In this document: in pieces, positions 16,554-24,609 of the stretch
Position numbering within the stretch: position 1 is the first letter of the stretch
Layout: every line of letters starts with the position of its first letter
Assembly (NCBI GenBank): GCA_030156305.1
Contig: JASGMZ010000005.1
Coordinates: 1 to 32,747 of the forward strand
Direction: 5' to 3'
Source of the DNA: Bacteroidales bacterium
GTDB taxonomy: Bacteria > Bacteroidota > Bacteroidia > Bacteroidales > UBA12077
DNA length: 32,747 nucleotides
Notes under the pieces: generated by a model
The model's input: only the letters and a program-made list of their open reading frames with translations
What the model was told of the DNA's origin: nothing
Database searches by the model: none
Translations under genes and position numbers: made by a program

Positions 16554-16997
16554 TTATTGGCTCCAAACCATTATCAATTCAGGTTCATTGGTGTTTTCTT
16601 CAATCTCTTCAGCAACAATAGTAAAACCTGAATGGTTGTAAAACGCTACACTATGGGTATTCTTTTTTAAAACCTTAAGCTCAATATTTTTTCGATTTTC
16701 TTTGATAAAGTTGAGTAGAGCTGTTCCTATTCCTTTTCCTTTTCCTTGTAACTCTGTTTTTACAAAAATGGCTGCAAGATAATTATCAACCATCGAAATA
16801 AAACCTACCATTTCCTGATTTTTAATTGCTACATACGTTTCCGATTGTAGTAAATATTTTTCTGCCATTTCCTTTTTGTGTGATTTCCACAATGAAGGAG
16901 CAATAAAATCATGCGCTTTTACTGAAGCATGATACCAAAGCTCAACAATGGGCAGAATATCATTAAGTGTAGTGTAAATTTCCGGTTTTTCATTCAA
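16554..16997 (-). CDS. GNAT family N-acetyltransferase
   Basis: Acetyltransferase of 147 residues. The acetyl-CoA pyrophosphate loop is visible as ELQGKGKGIGTALLNF, followed by the later strand VAFYNHSGFTIVAEE, which is typical of small-molecule GNAT enzymes such as RimI/YjaB-like proteins. The substrate (amine, amino acid or protein N-terminus) cannot be told. The gene starts 16 bases after the end of kdsB, so the two form one unit, and it converges with the DUF2271-like gene with only 9 bases between stop codons. Confidence 0.85.
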   Translation of the reverse strand: MNEKPEIYTTLNDILPIVELWYHASVKAHDFIAPSLWKSHKKEMAEKYLLQSETYVAIKNQEMVGFISMVDNYLAAIFVKTELQGKGKGIGTALLNFIKENRKNIELKVLKKNTHSVAFYNHSGFTIVAEEIEENTNEPELIMVWSQ

Positions 16998-17013
16998 ATA
17001 TTTAAGTATACCC

Positions 17014-17766
17014 TTAATCTTTTTTTATAAGGGATAATGCTTTTTGTAAATCTTCCGGGGTATCTATTCCTAATGAATCGAAATGGGTTTTTGCTAACTT
17101 GATGGTATATCCGTTTTCAATCCAACGGTTTTGCTCCAACGATTCTGCTATCTCCAGTTTCGATCTTTCCAGCAGGGTAATTTTTGATAAAACAGAAGTT
17201 TTATAGGCATACATCCCAATATGTCGATAAAAGTCGAAAGATTTTAACCAGTGCTCTTTTTCTTTATTACGAACATATGGAATTGGTGAGCGGCTAAAAT
17301 AGATCGCATTCATTTGGTAATCAAAAATTACCTTAGGTTTGTTGGGATTAAAAATATCCTCCGGATTAGTAATCTTTTTTATTAAAGTAGCTATTTCAGT
17401 TTCATCAGAGGTAAAACAATTTATTAATTCTTTAATCTGCGCAGGCTCAATAAAAGGTTCATCACCTTGTATATTTATCACAACATCAAAAGGTGTATTT
17501 AATTTTTTTTGAATGATCTTAATAGCTTCAGCAAGCCTGTCTGTACCACTTTTGTGATCTTTAGAAGTGATTACATATTGTCCTCCAAACTGTTTTATTT
17601 CATTGGCAATTCTTTCATCATCTGTGGCAACATAAACATAATCGAGTGCTTTTTTTGCCTGTTCGTAAACTCTGTTTATCATGCTTTTACCATGGATGTT
17701 AACCAGCGGTTTTCCGGGAAATCGGCTCGACTCATATCGCGAAGGAATAATTCCTATAAATTTCAT
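17014..17766 (-). CDS. kdsB: 3-deoxy-manno-octulosonate cytidylyltransferase (CMP-KDO synthetase)
   Basis: Activates KDO with CTP to form CMP-KDO for the lipid A inner core, in the cytoplasm. The protein has 250 residues, as usual for KdsB. The nucleotide-binding start IIPSRYESSRFPGKPL (6-21) is intact, followed by YVYVATDDERIANE, TSKDHKSGTDRLAEA, VVINIQGDEPFIEP (with the Mg-binding Asp) and YRHIGMYAYK. A promoter with TTTG and TACATTTG lies upstream (17798-17830). It makes a sensible lipopolysaccharide neighbour for lptE across the divergent intergenic region. Confidence 0.96.
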   Translation of the reverse strand: MKFIGIIPSRYESSRFPGKPLVNIHGKSMINRVYEQAKKALDYVYVATDDERIANEIKQFGGQYVITSKDHKSGTDRLAEAIKIIQKKLNTPFDVVINIQGDEPFIEPAQIKELINCFTSDETEIATLIKKITNPEDIFNPNKPKVIFDYQMNAIYFSRSPIPYVRNKEKEHWLKSFDFYRHIGMYAYKTSVLSKITLLERSKLEIAESLEQNRWIENGYTIKLAKTHFDSLGIDTPEDLQKALSLIKKD

Positions 17767-17797
17767 GAATACTTTAATGTTTTAAGTAATTTTAGTA

Positions 17798-17830
17798 CAA
17801 ATGTATATATTATGACTTAATGACAGCAAA
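17798..17830 (-). promoter_or_regulatory. Promoter of kdsB
   Basis: On the minus strand TTTG (17827-17830) and TACATTTG (17798-17805) are separated by 21 bases, close to the Bacteroidota -33/-7 arrangement. The start codon lies about 30 bases downstream. Confidence 0.6.
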
Positions 17831-17878
17831 TTTTGGGTAAAAATTGATTAAAATTAAACAAAAACAGATATAAAATTG

Positions 17879-17886
17879 TAATTTTG
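17879..17886 (+). promoter_or_regulatory. Candidate -7 box of the sigma-54-type regulator
   Basis: TAATTTTG fits TAnnTTTG and lies 34 bases before the ATG at 17921. There is no TTTG at the usual -33 distance, so the evidence is limited to one box. Confidence 0.4.
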
Positions 17887-17920
17887 TCATATAAAATGAT
17901 AAGATAAAATTTATATCGTA

Positions 17921-19150
17921 ATGGATATTCAAAAAATAAAGCAACGGTTTGGTATTATTGGCAATTCGATAACCCTAAACCGGGCCATTGATATTGCTGC
18001 CCAGGTTGCACCCACTGATCTTTCGGTTTTAATATCAGGCGAAAGCGGTACAGGGAAAGAGGCTTTTCCCCAAATTATTCATCATTTTAGCGCACGGAAG
18101 CATGGCAAATATATTCCCGTAAATTGCGGTGCAATACCCGAAGGAACCATTGATTCAGAGTTGTTTGGACACGAAAAGGGATCCTTTACCGGTGCGCATG
18201 AAACGCGTAAAGGGTATTTTGAGGTTGCAGATCAAGGAACCATCTTTCTCGACGAAGTGGCAGAATTGCCTCTATCTACTCAGGTGAGGTTGCTCAGAGT
18301 ACTCGAAAGTGGTGAATTCCTCAGGGTAGGATCGTCGAAAGTGCAAAAAACTAATGTTCGCGTAATTGCCGCAACAAATATTGATCTTGTTAAAGCTATT
18401 GAAGAGAATAAGTTTAGAGAAGATCTTTATTACAGGTTAAATACTGTTCCAATTTCAATACCGCCGTTGCGAGAGCGAGGTGATGATATCTATTTATTAT
18501 TCCGAAAATTTGCAACAGATTTTGCCGAACGTTACCGTATGCCTCAGATAAGCCTTGATGATGAGGCAAAGGCAATGCTTGAAAATTACCAATGGCCTGG
18601 AAACGTGCGACAATTGAAAAATATTACCGAACAATTGTCCGTTATCGAAAAGGATAGAATTGTATCTGCCGATGTTTTAAAAAGATATTTGCCTGATTAT
18701 TATCCGAATAAATTACCCGCGCTTTATAATAAAAGCGATTTAATTGATGAAAAAACATCTGCTTCTGAGCGAGAGATTCTTTATAAAATCTTGTTTGATA
18801 TGAAGCATGATTTAAATAATTTGAAGAAGTTAGTTCATGAAATTATTGAAAAAGGGGATCATGTTGAAGAGCTTAAGCATGCCGATCAGCTTATTCAAAA
18901 TTATAATCAGGAAACATCATCGGTAATAAACACTATAGATCGACAAAATAAAGATTTTAGTAAAAACAATGTTCCAAATATTGAAGATACCGAAGAGTTT
19001 GTAGAAGAGTCATTATCACTGGAAGATAAGGAAATTGAGCTTATTAGGAAAGCACTTGACAAGCATAATGGGAAAAGAAAATATGCTGCACAGGAGTTGG
19101 GAATTTCCGAACGAACCCTTTATCGAAAAATTAAAGAATACGATATTTAG
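17921..19150 (+). CDS. Sigma-54-interacting AAA+ transcriptional regulator, Fis-type DNA binding, no receiver domain
   Basis: Regulator of 409 residues. The AAA+ core starts almost at the N-terminus: GESGTGKE (40-47, Walker A), the sigma-54 contact loop GSFTGA (87-92), GTIFLDEVAELP (106-117, Walker B), YYRLN and PPLRER near 171-186. A charged linker of about 100 residues with coiled-coil character (265-370) replaces the normal short connection. A Fis-type helix-turn-helix at the end (KRKYAAQELGISERTLYRKI) completes it. The lack of a receiver, GAF or PAS domain means activity is not set by ordinary phosphorylation; expression level or a partner protein may control it. The GAFTGA loop has Ser in place of the first Ala. 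The gene heads lptE, an unknown gene and secG, an order I recall as common in Bacteroidota. Confidence 0.93.
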   Translation: MDIQKIKQRFGIIGNSITLNRAIDIAAQVAPTDLSVLISGESGTGKEAFPQIIHHFSARKHGKYIPVNCGAIPEGTIDSELFGHEKGSFTGAHETRKGYFEVADQGTIFLDEVAELPLSTQVRLLRVLESGEFLRVGSSKVQKTNVRVIAATNIDLVKAIEENKFREDLYYRLNTVPISIPPLRERGDDIYLLFRKFATDFAERYRMPQISLDDEAKAMLENYQWPGNVRQLKNITEQLSVIEKDRIVSADVLKRYLPDYYPNKLPALYNKSDLIDEKTSASEREILYKILFDMKHDLNNLKKLVHEIIEKGDHVEELKHADQLIQNYNQETSSVINTIDRQNKDFSKNNVPNIEDTEEFVEESLSLEDKEIELIRKALDKHNGKRKYAAQELGISERTLYRKIKEYDI

Positions 19151-19172
19151 TTAGATGCAAATTTGCAACAAC

Positions 19173-19676
19173 ATGAAAAAAATAATTTTTAGTATAATTA
19201 TCTTAAGTGCCACTATTCAATCCTGTACGGTTAGTTATACACTTTCAGGAGCATCCATTGCTCCAGAAGTAAAAACGGTATCTGTGCAATATTTTACTAA
19301 CAGGGCTCCGTTAGCCATGTCAAATATTGGACAGTATATAACAGACGAACTAAAAGATAAGTTTAAGTCTCAAACATCATTAACGTTGGTAAACGATGTG
19401 GGCCATTTAAATTTCGAAGGTGAAATTACTCAATATGATACAAAACCCATGGCTATTGTAGGTGATGAGACCGCAGCTCAAAACAGGCTTTCGGTTACTG
19501 TACACGTAAAGTTTACCAATGAAATCGAACCCAAATATAATTTTGATTCAGACTTTACTAGGTACGCAGATTATGACAGTAATTTAGATTTGGCTCAGGT
19601 TGAACAGGAGCTTATGGAGGAAATTGTAGAACAGCTTATAGATGATATATTTAATAAATCGGTTGTAAACTGGTAA
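19173..19676 (+). CDS. lptE: LPS-assembly lipoprotein LptE, Bacteroidota type
   Basis: Small lipoprotein of 167 residues from the ATG at 19173. The signal ends in the lipobox-like IQSC (Cys18). The next residues, VSYTLSGASIAPEVKTVSV, then FTNRAPLAMSNIGQYITDELKDKF, LNFEGEITQYD and RLSVTVHVKF, are the Bacteroidota LptE pattern. LptE forms the outer-membrane plug of the LptD translocon, which inserts lipopolysaccharide into the outer leaflet. An in-frame ATG at 19155 would add six residues before the signal peptide and is less likely. It follows the sigma-54-type regulator by about 20 bases and precedes the unknown gene by 15, so they form one unit. Confidence 0.9.
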   Translation: MKKIIFSIIILSATIQSCTVSYTLSGASIAPEVKTVSVQYFTNRAPLAMSNIGQYITDELKDKFKSQTSLTLVNDVGHLNFEGEITQYDTKPMAIVGDETAAQNRLSVTVHVKFTNEIEPKYNFDSDFTRYADYDSNLDLAQVEQELMEEIVEQLIDDIFNKSVVNW

Positions 19677-19691
19677 GTAAAGGAAATTTTA

Positions 19692-20750
19692 ATGAATTTT
19701 TCAGATTTCTACATAAATATAGATGATTTAGCTAAACTTAAAAATGCTAATATTAGTACATTGCAGAAGCTTATGAAGGAGCATCCGTATTTTCAGGCAA
19801 CTCATGTATTATTGCTATTAGCTATGAAGCTTCAAAATAATCCACAATTTGACAATCAGCTTGCATTTTCATCTATCTATGTCCCCAACAGAGATTTGTT
19901 ATATAATTTATTAAATAAAAAATTTTTTGAAAAAGAAGTTCAATCCACACAATCAGTTGATAACAAGCCTGATGCAGAAGTTGAACAAAAGGAGCAGAAA
20001 GTAAATGATATAAAAAAAGATTTACCATCCAAAGAACCTGATAGTAAACTTTTAAAAAATAAAAATGTCCGACGAAAAATTAAAGACAGCATTGAAGGGA
20101 TGGGGGAAAATATTTCCGAAACGCTTTTAAGCCAAATAGAATTTTCGGAAGTTAAAGATGGGGATGAATTACAATATCCACCAGAAATTTATTTTATTGA
20201 CGATGAACGTACCGGAAAGAATAATGTGATAACCATTGATGCCCGCCCGGGAAAAATTTTCGAATCACAAAAAAAAGATATTTTTCAAATCGATGAATCG
20301 GAAGAAATTTCTGAAATAGAACATAAATCAACGGGTAAAAAAATAAAAGCAACTAAAGAAAATAAGTCTAAACATAAAACAAAGGGAGATAACAACGGGA
20401 GTGACTCAAAAATTGAAAAAGTTAAAAACTTTGAATATTTTGATATCAATAATTATGCAGATGATGATATCATTGAAAATGCGGATGACAATGATTTAAT
20501 TGCCAGATTTATTGCCGAAAAGCCGCGAATTAAGCCAAAAGAAGTAACTGATCATCAAAAAGATATTTCCCGGGAAAGCACAAAGGAAGATGATGATCTT
20601 TTAACCGAAACATTAATAAAAGTTTATATTGCACAGGGTTATATTGAAAAGGCAATTAAATCTTATGAAAAATTAAGTTTGAAATATCCGGAAAAAAGTA
20701 CTTACTTTGCAAATCAAATAAAAGAATTAAAAGAACAATTAAATAAATAG
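19692..20750 (+). CDS. Conserved protein of unknown function between lptE and secG
   Basis: Protein of 352 residues with no signal peptide and no membrane segment, so probably cytoplasmic. Three parts can be seen: a folded N-terminal region (about 1-80) with LMKEHPYFQATHVLLLLAMK and IYVPNRDLLYNLL; a long acidic, lysine-rich, low-complexity middle (about 90-290); and a C-terminal helical hairpin (about 300-350) with TLIKVYIAQGYIEKAIKSYEKLS followed by LKYPEKSTYFANQIKEL, similar to a single TPR unit. I recall proteins with the same ends at the same locus in other Bacteroidota, which points to a conserved role, possibly a scaffold or adaptor linked to LPS export or Sec secretion. No function can be assigned. 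Confidence 0.85.
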   Translation: MNFSDFYINIDDLAKLKNANISTLQKLMKEHPYFQATHVLLLLAMKLQNNPQFDNQLAFSSIYVPNRDLLYNLLNKKFFEKEVQSTQSVDNKPDAEVEQKEQKVNDIKKDLPSKEPDSKLLKNKNVRRKIKDSIEGMGENISETLLSQIEFSEVKDGDELQYPPEIYFIDDERTGKNNVITIDARPGKIFESQKKDIFQIDESEEISEIEHKSTGKKIKATKENKSKHKTKGDNNGSDSKIEKVKNFEYFDINNYADDDIIENADDNDLIARFIAEKPRIKPKEVTDHQKDISRESTKEDDDLLTETLIKVYIAQGYIEKAIKSYEKLSLKYPEKSTYFANQIKELKEQLNK

Positions 20751-20754
20751 TGAT

Positions 20755-21102
20755 ATGTATACCTTAATTTCAGTTTTAATCATTATTGCGAGTATATTAC
20801 TAATATTAATTGTATTGGTTCAAAACTCAAAAGGGGGAGGTTTAGCATCGAATTTTTCAGGATCAAACCAGGTGATGGGAGTGAAGAAAACAACCGATTT
20901 TTTGGAAAAAGCAACATGGACACTTGCTGTTAGCCTTATGGTATTTAGTGTGATAGCAAGCATGACTATTCCAAGAGGAACAACCGAAGAAAAATCAAGA
21001 ATTGAGCAACAAGTAAATAATGCTGTTGATCCTACACAGATGCCTCAATTCCCAACTTCTATACCCGAAGAAGATGCTCCCGGAAATGGAGAAGGAGAAT
21101 AA
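20755..21102 (+). CDS. secG: Preprotein translocase subunit SecG
   Basis: Inner-membrane subunit of the SecYEG channel, 115 residues. Two membrane helices (about 3-22 and 54-74) flank the conserved cytoplasmic loop VQNSKGGGLASNFSGSNQ. The tail (about 80-115) is acidic and proline-rich, as often in Bacteroidota. It follows the unknown gene by 4 bases and ends the unit; a terminator lies directly behind it. Confidence 0.95.
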   Translation: MYTLISVLIIIASILLILIVLVQNSKGGGLASNFSGSNQVMGVKKTTDFLEKATWTLAVSLMVFSVIASMTIPRGTTEEKSRIEQQVNNAVDPTQMPQFPTSIPEEDAPGNGEGE

Positions 21103-21123
21103 AAAATTATTGAATAAAAAATG

Positions 21124-21158
21124 AAATGTCAGTCTGTCAGTTAGGCTGACATTTTTTT
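21124..21158 (+). terminator. Intrinsic terminator after secG
   Basis: AAATGTCAGTCT (21124-21135) pairs with AGGCTGACATTT (21143-21154), one G-T pair, loop of 7 bases, followed by a T-run to 21158. It ends the regulator-lptE-secG unit and separates it from groES. Confidence 0.88.
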
Positions 21159-21335
21159 ATCTTTGTGCATTCCATAAGAGTTGTGTTTAATAAATAGTAA
21201 CCCAGCACTTTAATGTTTTTTAAGGAGAAAAGGATTATTTTACCCTTGTTTGAATTGTCAGTTTAAGAGATTAAACACTATTTGGCACAAAATATGAATA
21301 GATGGTTATCGTGAAAATAAAAATAAGTTTAACCC

Positions 21336-21353
21336 GTCTGCCGATAAGCAGAC
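21336..21353. repeat. Short palindrome in the groES leader
   Basis: GTCTGC-CGATAA-GCAGAC forms a perfect 6-bp stem, 18 bases before the groES start codon. Its core resembles the palindromes at 152-167 and others in the 94-278 cluster, so it may be an isolated member of that family. There is no T-run, so it is not a terminator. Confidence 0.6.
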
Positions 21354-21371
21354 AATAAATATTTAAAAAAG

Positions 21372-21650
21372 ATGTCAGAATTTAAGTATAAACCATTAAA
21401 AGATCGAGTTTTAGTAGAGCCAGCTAAGGCTGAAGAAAAAACTGCCAGTGGAATCATTATTCCTGATTCTGCAAAAGAAAAACCACAAAAAGGGACTGTT
21501 ATTGCTGTTGGCGAAGGAAAAAAAGATGAGCCAATGACATTAAAAGCAGGCGATGTGGTTATTTATGGCAAATATTCCGGAACAGAAATAAATGTAGATG
21601 GAACGGATTATTTAATTATGCGTGAAGATGACATTTTATTAAAAGAGTAA
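21372..21650 (+). CDS. groES: Co-chaperonin GroES
   Basis: Forms the heptameric lid of the GroEL chamber. Its 92 residues include KYKPLKDRVLVEPAKAEEKT, the mobile loop TASGIIIPDSAKEKPQKG, VIAVGEGKKD and the C-terminal LIMREDDILLKE, all typical. It lies 35 bases before groEL and is surely co-transcribed. The 270 bases upstream carry no CIRCE inverted repeat and no complete TTTG/TAnnTTTG promoter that I can find; a small palindrome sits in the leader (21336-21353). Confidence 0.97.
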   Translation: MSEFKYKPLKDRVLVEPAKAEEKTASGIIIPDSAKEKPQKGTVIAVGEGKKDEPMTLKAGDVVIYGKYSGTEINVDGTDYLIMREDDILLKE

Positions 21651-21685
21651 AATTATTTAAGTAATCAATTTAAAATGATAAAAAC

Positions 21686-23323
21686 ATGGCAGCTAGAGAA
21701 TTAAAATTTGATATTGACGCAAGAGATCAACTAAAAAAAGGAATTGATCAGTTAGCAAGTGCTGTAAAAGTTACATTAGGGCCTAAAGGTAGAAATGTAG
21801 TTATTGAGAAAAAATTTGGAGCCCCTCAAATTACAAAAGACGGTGTTACCGTTGCTAAAGAAATCGAATTAAAAGATAAATTCGAAAATGTAGGTGCACA
21901 AATGGTAAAAGAAGTGGCCTCAAAAACCAACGATGATGCCGGTGATGGTACTACTACGGCTACTGTTTTAGCACAATCAATTATTGAAGTCGGAATTAAA
22001 AATGTTACTGCCGGTGCCAATCCAATGGATTTGAAACGAGGCATTGATAAAGCAGTACAAAAAGTTATTGAAAGCATTAAGAAACAGTCGCACGATGTAG
22101 GTGAATCGAATGAGAAAATTGAGCAGGTTGCTACAATCTCTGCCAATAACGATTCGGCCATTGGTAAATTAATTGCCGATGCAATGCAGGCAGCAGGCCG
22201 CGAAGGTGTTATAACTGTTGAAGAAGCAAAAGGTACCGAAGACGAGCTTAAAACCGTTGAAGGAATGCAGTTCGACCGTGGATATATTTCTCCATACTTT
22301 GTTACCGATACCGAAAAAATGGAAGCAGTATTAGAACATCCATATGTTCTGCTTACCGATAAGAAGATCTCAACCATGAAAGATCTTATGCCAATTCTTG
22401 AATCAGCCGTTCAAAACGGGAAACCTTTAATGATTATCTCAGAAGATATTGAAGGTGAAGCATTGGCTACATTGGTGGTAAATAAAATTCGCGGTTCGTT
22501 AAAAGTTGCAGCGGTTAAAGCTCCCGGTTTTGGCGATAGAAGAAAAGAGATGTTAGAAGATATCGCTATATTAACCGGTGGTACTGTTATTACCGAAGAT
22601 AAAGGCTTAACATTGGAAAATACTACCCTTGATATGTTAGGTACCTGCGAAAAGATATCTATCGATAAAGAAAATACTACTATCGTTAATGGCGATGGAG
22701 CAAAAGAAAATATCGATGCTCGTGTAAACCAGATTAAAGCGCAAATCGAAGCTTCTACCTCTGATTATGATAAAGAAAAATTGCAAGAGCGTTTGGCTAA
22801 ATTAGCCGGGGGTGTAGCCGTAATTTATGTTGGTGCTGCCAGCGAAGTGGAGTTAAAAGAGAAAAAAGACCGCGTAGATGACGCATTAAGCGCTACACGT
22901 GCAGCCGTTGAAGAAGGAATTATTCCTGGTGGAGGTGTTGCTTATATCCGTGCAGTTAAAGAACTTGAAAACTTTAAAGGTGACAACGAAGACGAAACTA
23001 CGGGTATTGCAATTATTAAGCGGGCTCTTGAAGAACCTTTACGTCAGATTGTTGAAAATGCAGGAGTTGAAGGTTCGGTTGTGGTACAAAAAGTTATAGA
23101 TGGAAAAGAAGATTATGGGTATAATGCTCGCACCAACCAATTCGAAAATCTTTACGAGTCGGGTGTAATTGACCCAACCAAAGTGGCTCGTATTGCTATC
23201 GAAAATGCAGCATCTATTGCCGGCATGTTCTTAACTACCGAGTGTGTAATTACCGAAGAAGAAGAAGAAGCACCACCAATGCCGGCAGGCGGAATGGGTG
23301 GCGGAATGCCCGGAATGATGTAA
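21686..23323 (+). CDS. groEL: Chaperonin GroEL
   Basis: 60-kDa chaperonin of 545 residues that folds proteins in an ATP-driven double ring with GroES. Canonical motifs are present: KVTLGPKGRNVVIEK, the ATP site DDAGDGTTTATVLAQ, apical-domain segment ISPYFVTDTEKM, VKAPGFGDRRKEMLEDIA, LAKLAGGVAVIYVGA and EEGIIPGGGVAY. The C-terminal tail is a normal Gly-Gly-Met repeat (AGGMGGGMPGMM). The codon use and higher GC reflect high expression. A strong terminator follows at 23370. Confidence 0.98.
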   Translation: MAARELKFDIDARDQLKKGIDQLASAVKVTLGPKGRNVVIEKKFGAPQITKDGVTVAKEIELKDKFENVGAQMVKEVASKTNDDAGDGTTTATVLAQSIIEVGIKNVTAGANPMDLKRGIDKAVQKVIESIKKQSHDVGESNEKIEQVATISANNDSAIGKLIADAMQAAGREGVITVEEAKGTEDELKTVEGMQFDRGYISPYFVTDTEKMEAVLEHPYVLLTDKKISTMKDLMPILESAVQNGKPLMIISEDIEGEALATLVVNKIRGSLKVAAVKAPGFGDRRKEMLEDIAILTGGTVITEDKGLTLENTTLDMLGTCEKISIDKENTTIVNGDGAKENIDARVNQIKAQIEASTSDYDKEKLQERLAKLAGGVAVIYVGAASEVELKEKKDRVDDALSATRAAVEEGIIPGGGVAYIRAVKELENFKGDNEDETTGIAIIKRALEEPLRQIVENAGVEGSVVVQKVIDGKEDYGYNARTNQFENLYESGVIDPTKVARIAIENAASIAGMFLTTECVITEEEEEAPPMPAGGMGGGMPGMM

Positions 23324-23369
23324 TCAATCATCAATCGCTGCCGTAAGGCAGAAAATCTAATATAATTTC

Positions 23370-23405
23370 AACCCTTTGTTGCTTTTTGCACAAAGGGTTT
23401 TTTTT
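23370..23405 (+). terminator. Intrinsic terminator after groEL
   Basis: AACCCTTTGT (23370-23379) pairs with ACAAAGGGTT (23390-23399), loop of 10 bases, followed by a T-run. It lies 46 bases after the groEL stop codon. Confidence 0.88.
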
Positions 23406-23534
23406 ATTTTTTTGTAATGATTTTCGGCAACTAAAAAAGCAGATGTACTTTATGGTCAAAAAAAAGATGCTATTATAACTACAAATTGAGCTTTATTCTT
23501 ATTTTTGATACGGAATCAAACAATAATAAATCGT

Positions 23535-23562
23535 TTGGTATGTTTTTCGTAGTAAATACCAA
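23535..23562. repeat. 7-bp inverted repeat just before the DUF4412-like gene
   Basis: TTGGTAT (23535-23541) and ATACCAA (23556-23562) are exact inverted copies with a 14-base spacer. The right arm ends 6 bases before the ATG. It could be an operator or a weak RNA hairpin covering the translation start, but it is short enough to be chance. Confidence 0.4.
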
Positions 23563-23568
23563 TAAAAA

Positions 23569-24393
23569 ATGAAGCCAATGAATCGTCAAAAAGTATTTTT
23601 TATTTTTCTTTTTACTTTGTTCTTTAATGTTTCATCTTTTGCAGGATGGGTAATTACCCAAAAAAGTTATGATTCTGACCAGGGTGAAGCATCAGCAATA
23701 ATCGAAACAATTTATATTGAGGATAATATAATGAAAATTGTTCAGGATGATATGATTACCATTTTTAACCTGAACGATGAAACGATTACTCTGATGAACC
23801 CTGAAAAAATGGTTTACTGGAAAGGTACTATTGCTGATTACAAAACCGATATTAAAAAGGCTTTGCAGACGGCTATGGAAGAACAATTAAAAAAAGCATC
23901 TGAAAAACAAAAACCGATGATCCGAAATATGTACCAGGGGATGATGGAAAATATTGATGATCCCTCGAAATTTGCTGGTGAAGAGCCTGAAGAATATCAG
24001 TTGGAAATTGAAAAAACCAATGAAAAGGAGCGAATTGCCGGATATCAGGCCGTCAAATATCAGGTTAAAGTAAATCAACAATTAAAAGAAGAAGCCTGGT
24101 TATCCGAATCGAATCGTGCCCATAGCGAATTTGATATTCAGAAGTTTTATGCCATTTTTGGCGATTTTGTTAATCAGGCCGCATCGGGAGCTTATTACCA
24201 AAAGGATGAAGAATATATCGAATTTGCTAAATTAGGATTTCCCTTAAAATCCATTAACTACTATGGTGGATACGAATCTGTTAGCGAGGTAACCAACCTT
24301 AAGCAAGAAAATATAGATATCACTGAATTTCAACCACCCGAAGATTACCGGAAAGTTAATCTAACCGAGGTGGGAATCGAAGAACAAGAGTAG
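23569..24393 (+). CDS. Secreted protein of the DUF4412-like type
   Basis: Protein of 274 residues with signal peptide (about 1-25, ending SSFAG). The start GWVITQKSYDSDQGEAS, a mid-part IYIEDNIMKIVQDDMITIFNLNDETITLMNPEKMVYW, and later KERIAGYQAVKYQVKVN and KEEAWLSE look like DUF4412-type periplasmic proteins that fold as a beta-rich domain and show a change in oxidation or a bound ligand; their function is not known. An acidic helical stretch with many Lys, Glu and Met residues (about 90-150) is inserted. It is a single gene with a possible -7 box TATTTTTG at 23500-23507. A second in-frame Met at codon 4 is an alternative start. Confidence 0.72.
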   Translation: MKPMNRQKVFFIFLFTLFFNVSSFAGWVITQKSYDSDQGEASAIIETIYIEDNIMKIVQDDMITIFNLNDETITLMNPEKMVYWKGTIADYKTDIKKALQTAMEEQLKKASEKQKPMIRNMYQGMMENIDDPSKFAGEEPEEYQLEIEKTNEKERIAGYQAVKYQVKVNQQLKEEAWLSESNRAHSEFDIQKFYAIFGDFVNQAASGAYYQKDEEYIEFAKLGFPLKSINYYGGYESVSEVTNLKQENIDITEFQPPEDYRKVNLTEVGIEEQE

Positions 24394-24609
24394 TTTTTTG
24401 AGTTTTTAAATTGTTTTCAATCCTAATTGCTGGCTCAATGGTCCCAAATCTGCCTTAGCAGCTTTAATAGTCGAATATTTTTTAATGGGCATTATCTACT
24501 TTCTGTCTTGAAAAATCACTTAATTTTTTATTTTGATAGTAAACAATTATTATGCTTTTCTACTGCTTAAATTCTTTTATGTACACTTTGTGGGTTAGCA
24601 TCCGCAGAG

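Noticed and set aside
21158..21165. TATCTTTG as a -7 box for groESL
   Set aside because: It overlaps the T-run of the secG terminator, has no -33 partner and would give a leader of about 200 bases; chance match is likely.
21283..21297. TGGCAC at 21283-21288 as a sigma-54 promoter for groESL
   Set aside because: The -24 half is good but the -12 half reads ATGA instead of TTGC, lacking the essential GC.
21103..21371. CIRCE element before groES
   Set aside because: No TTAGCACTC/GAGTGCTAA pair is present.
21826..22377. Long minus-strand frame opposite groEL
   Set aside because: Antisense shadow of a strongly conserved gene; its translation shows only serine-rich shadow composition.
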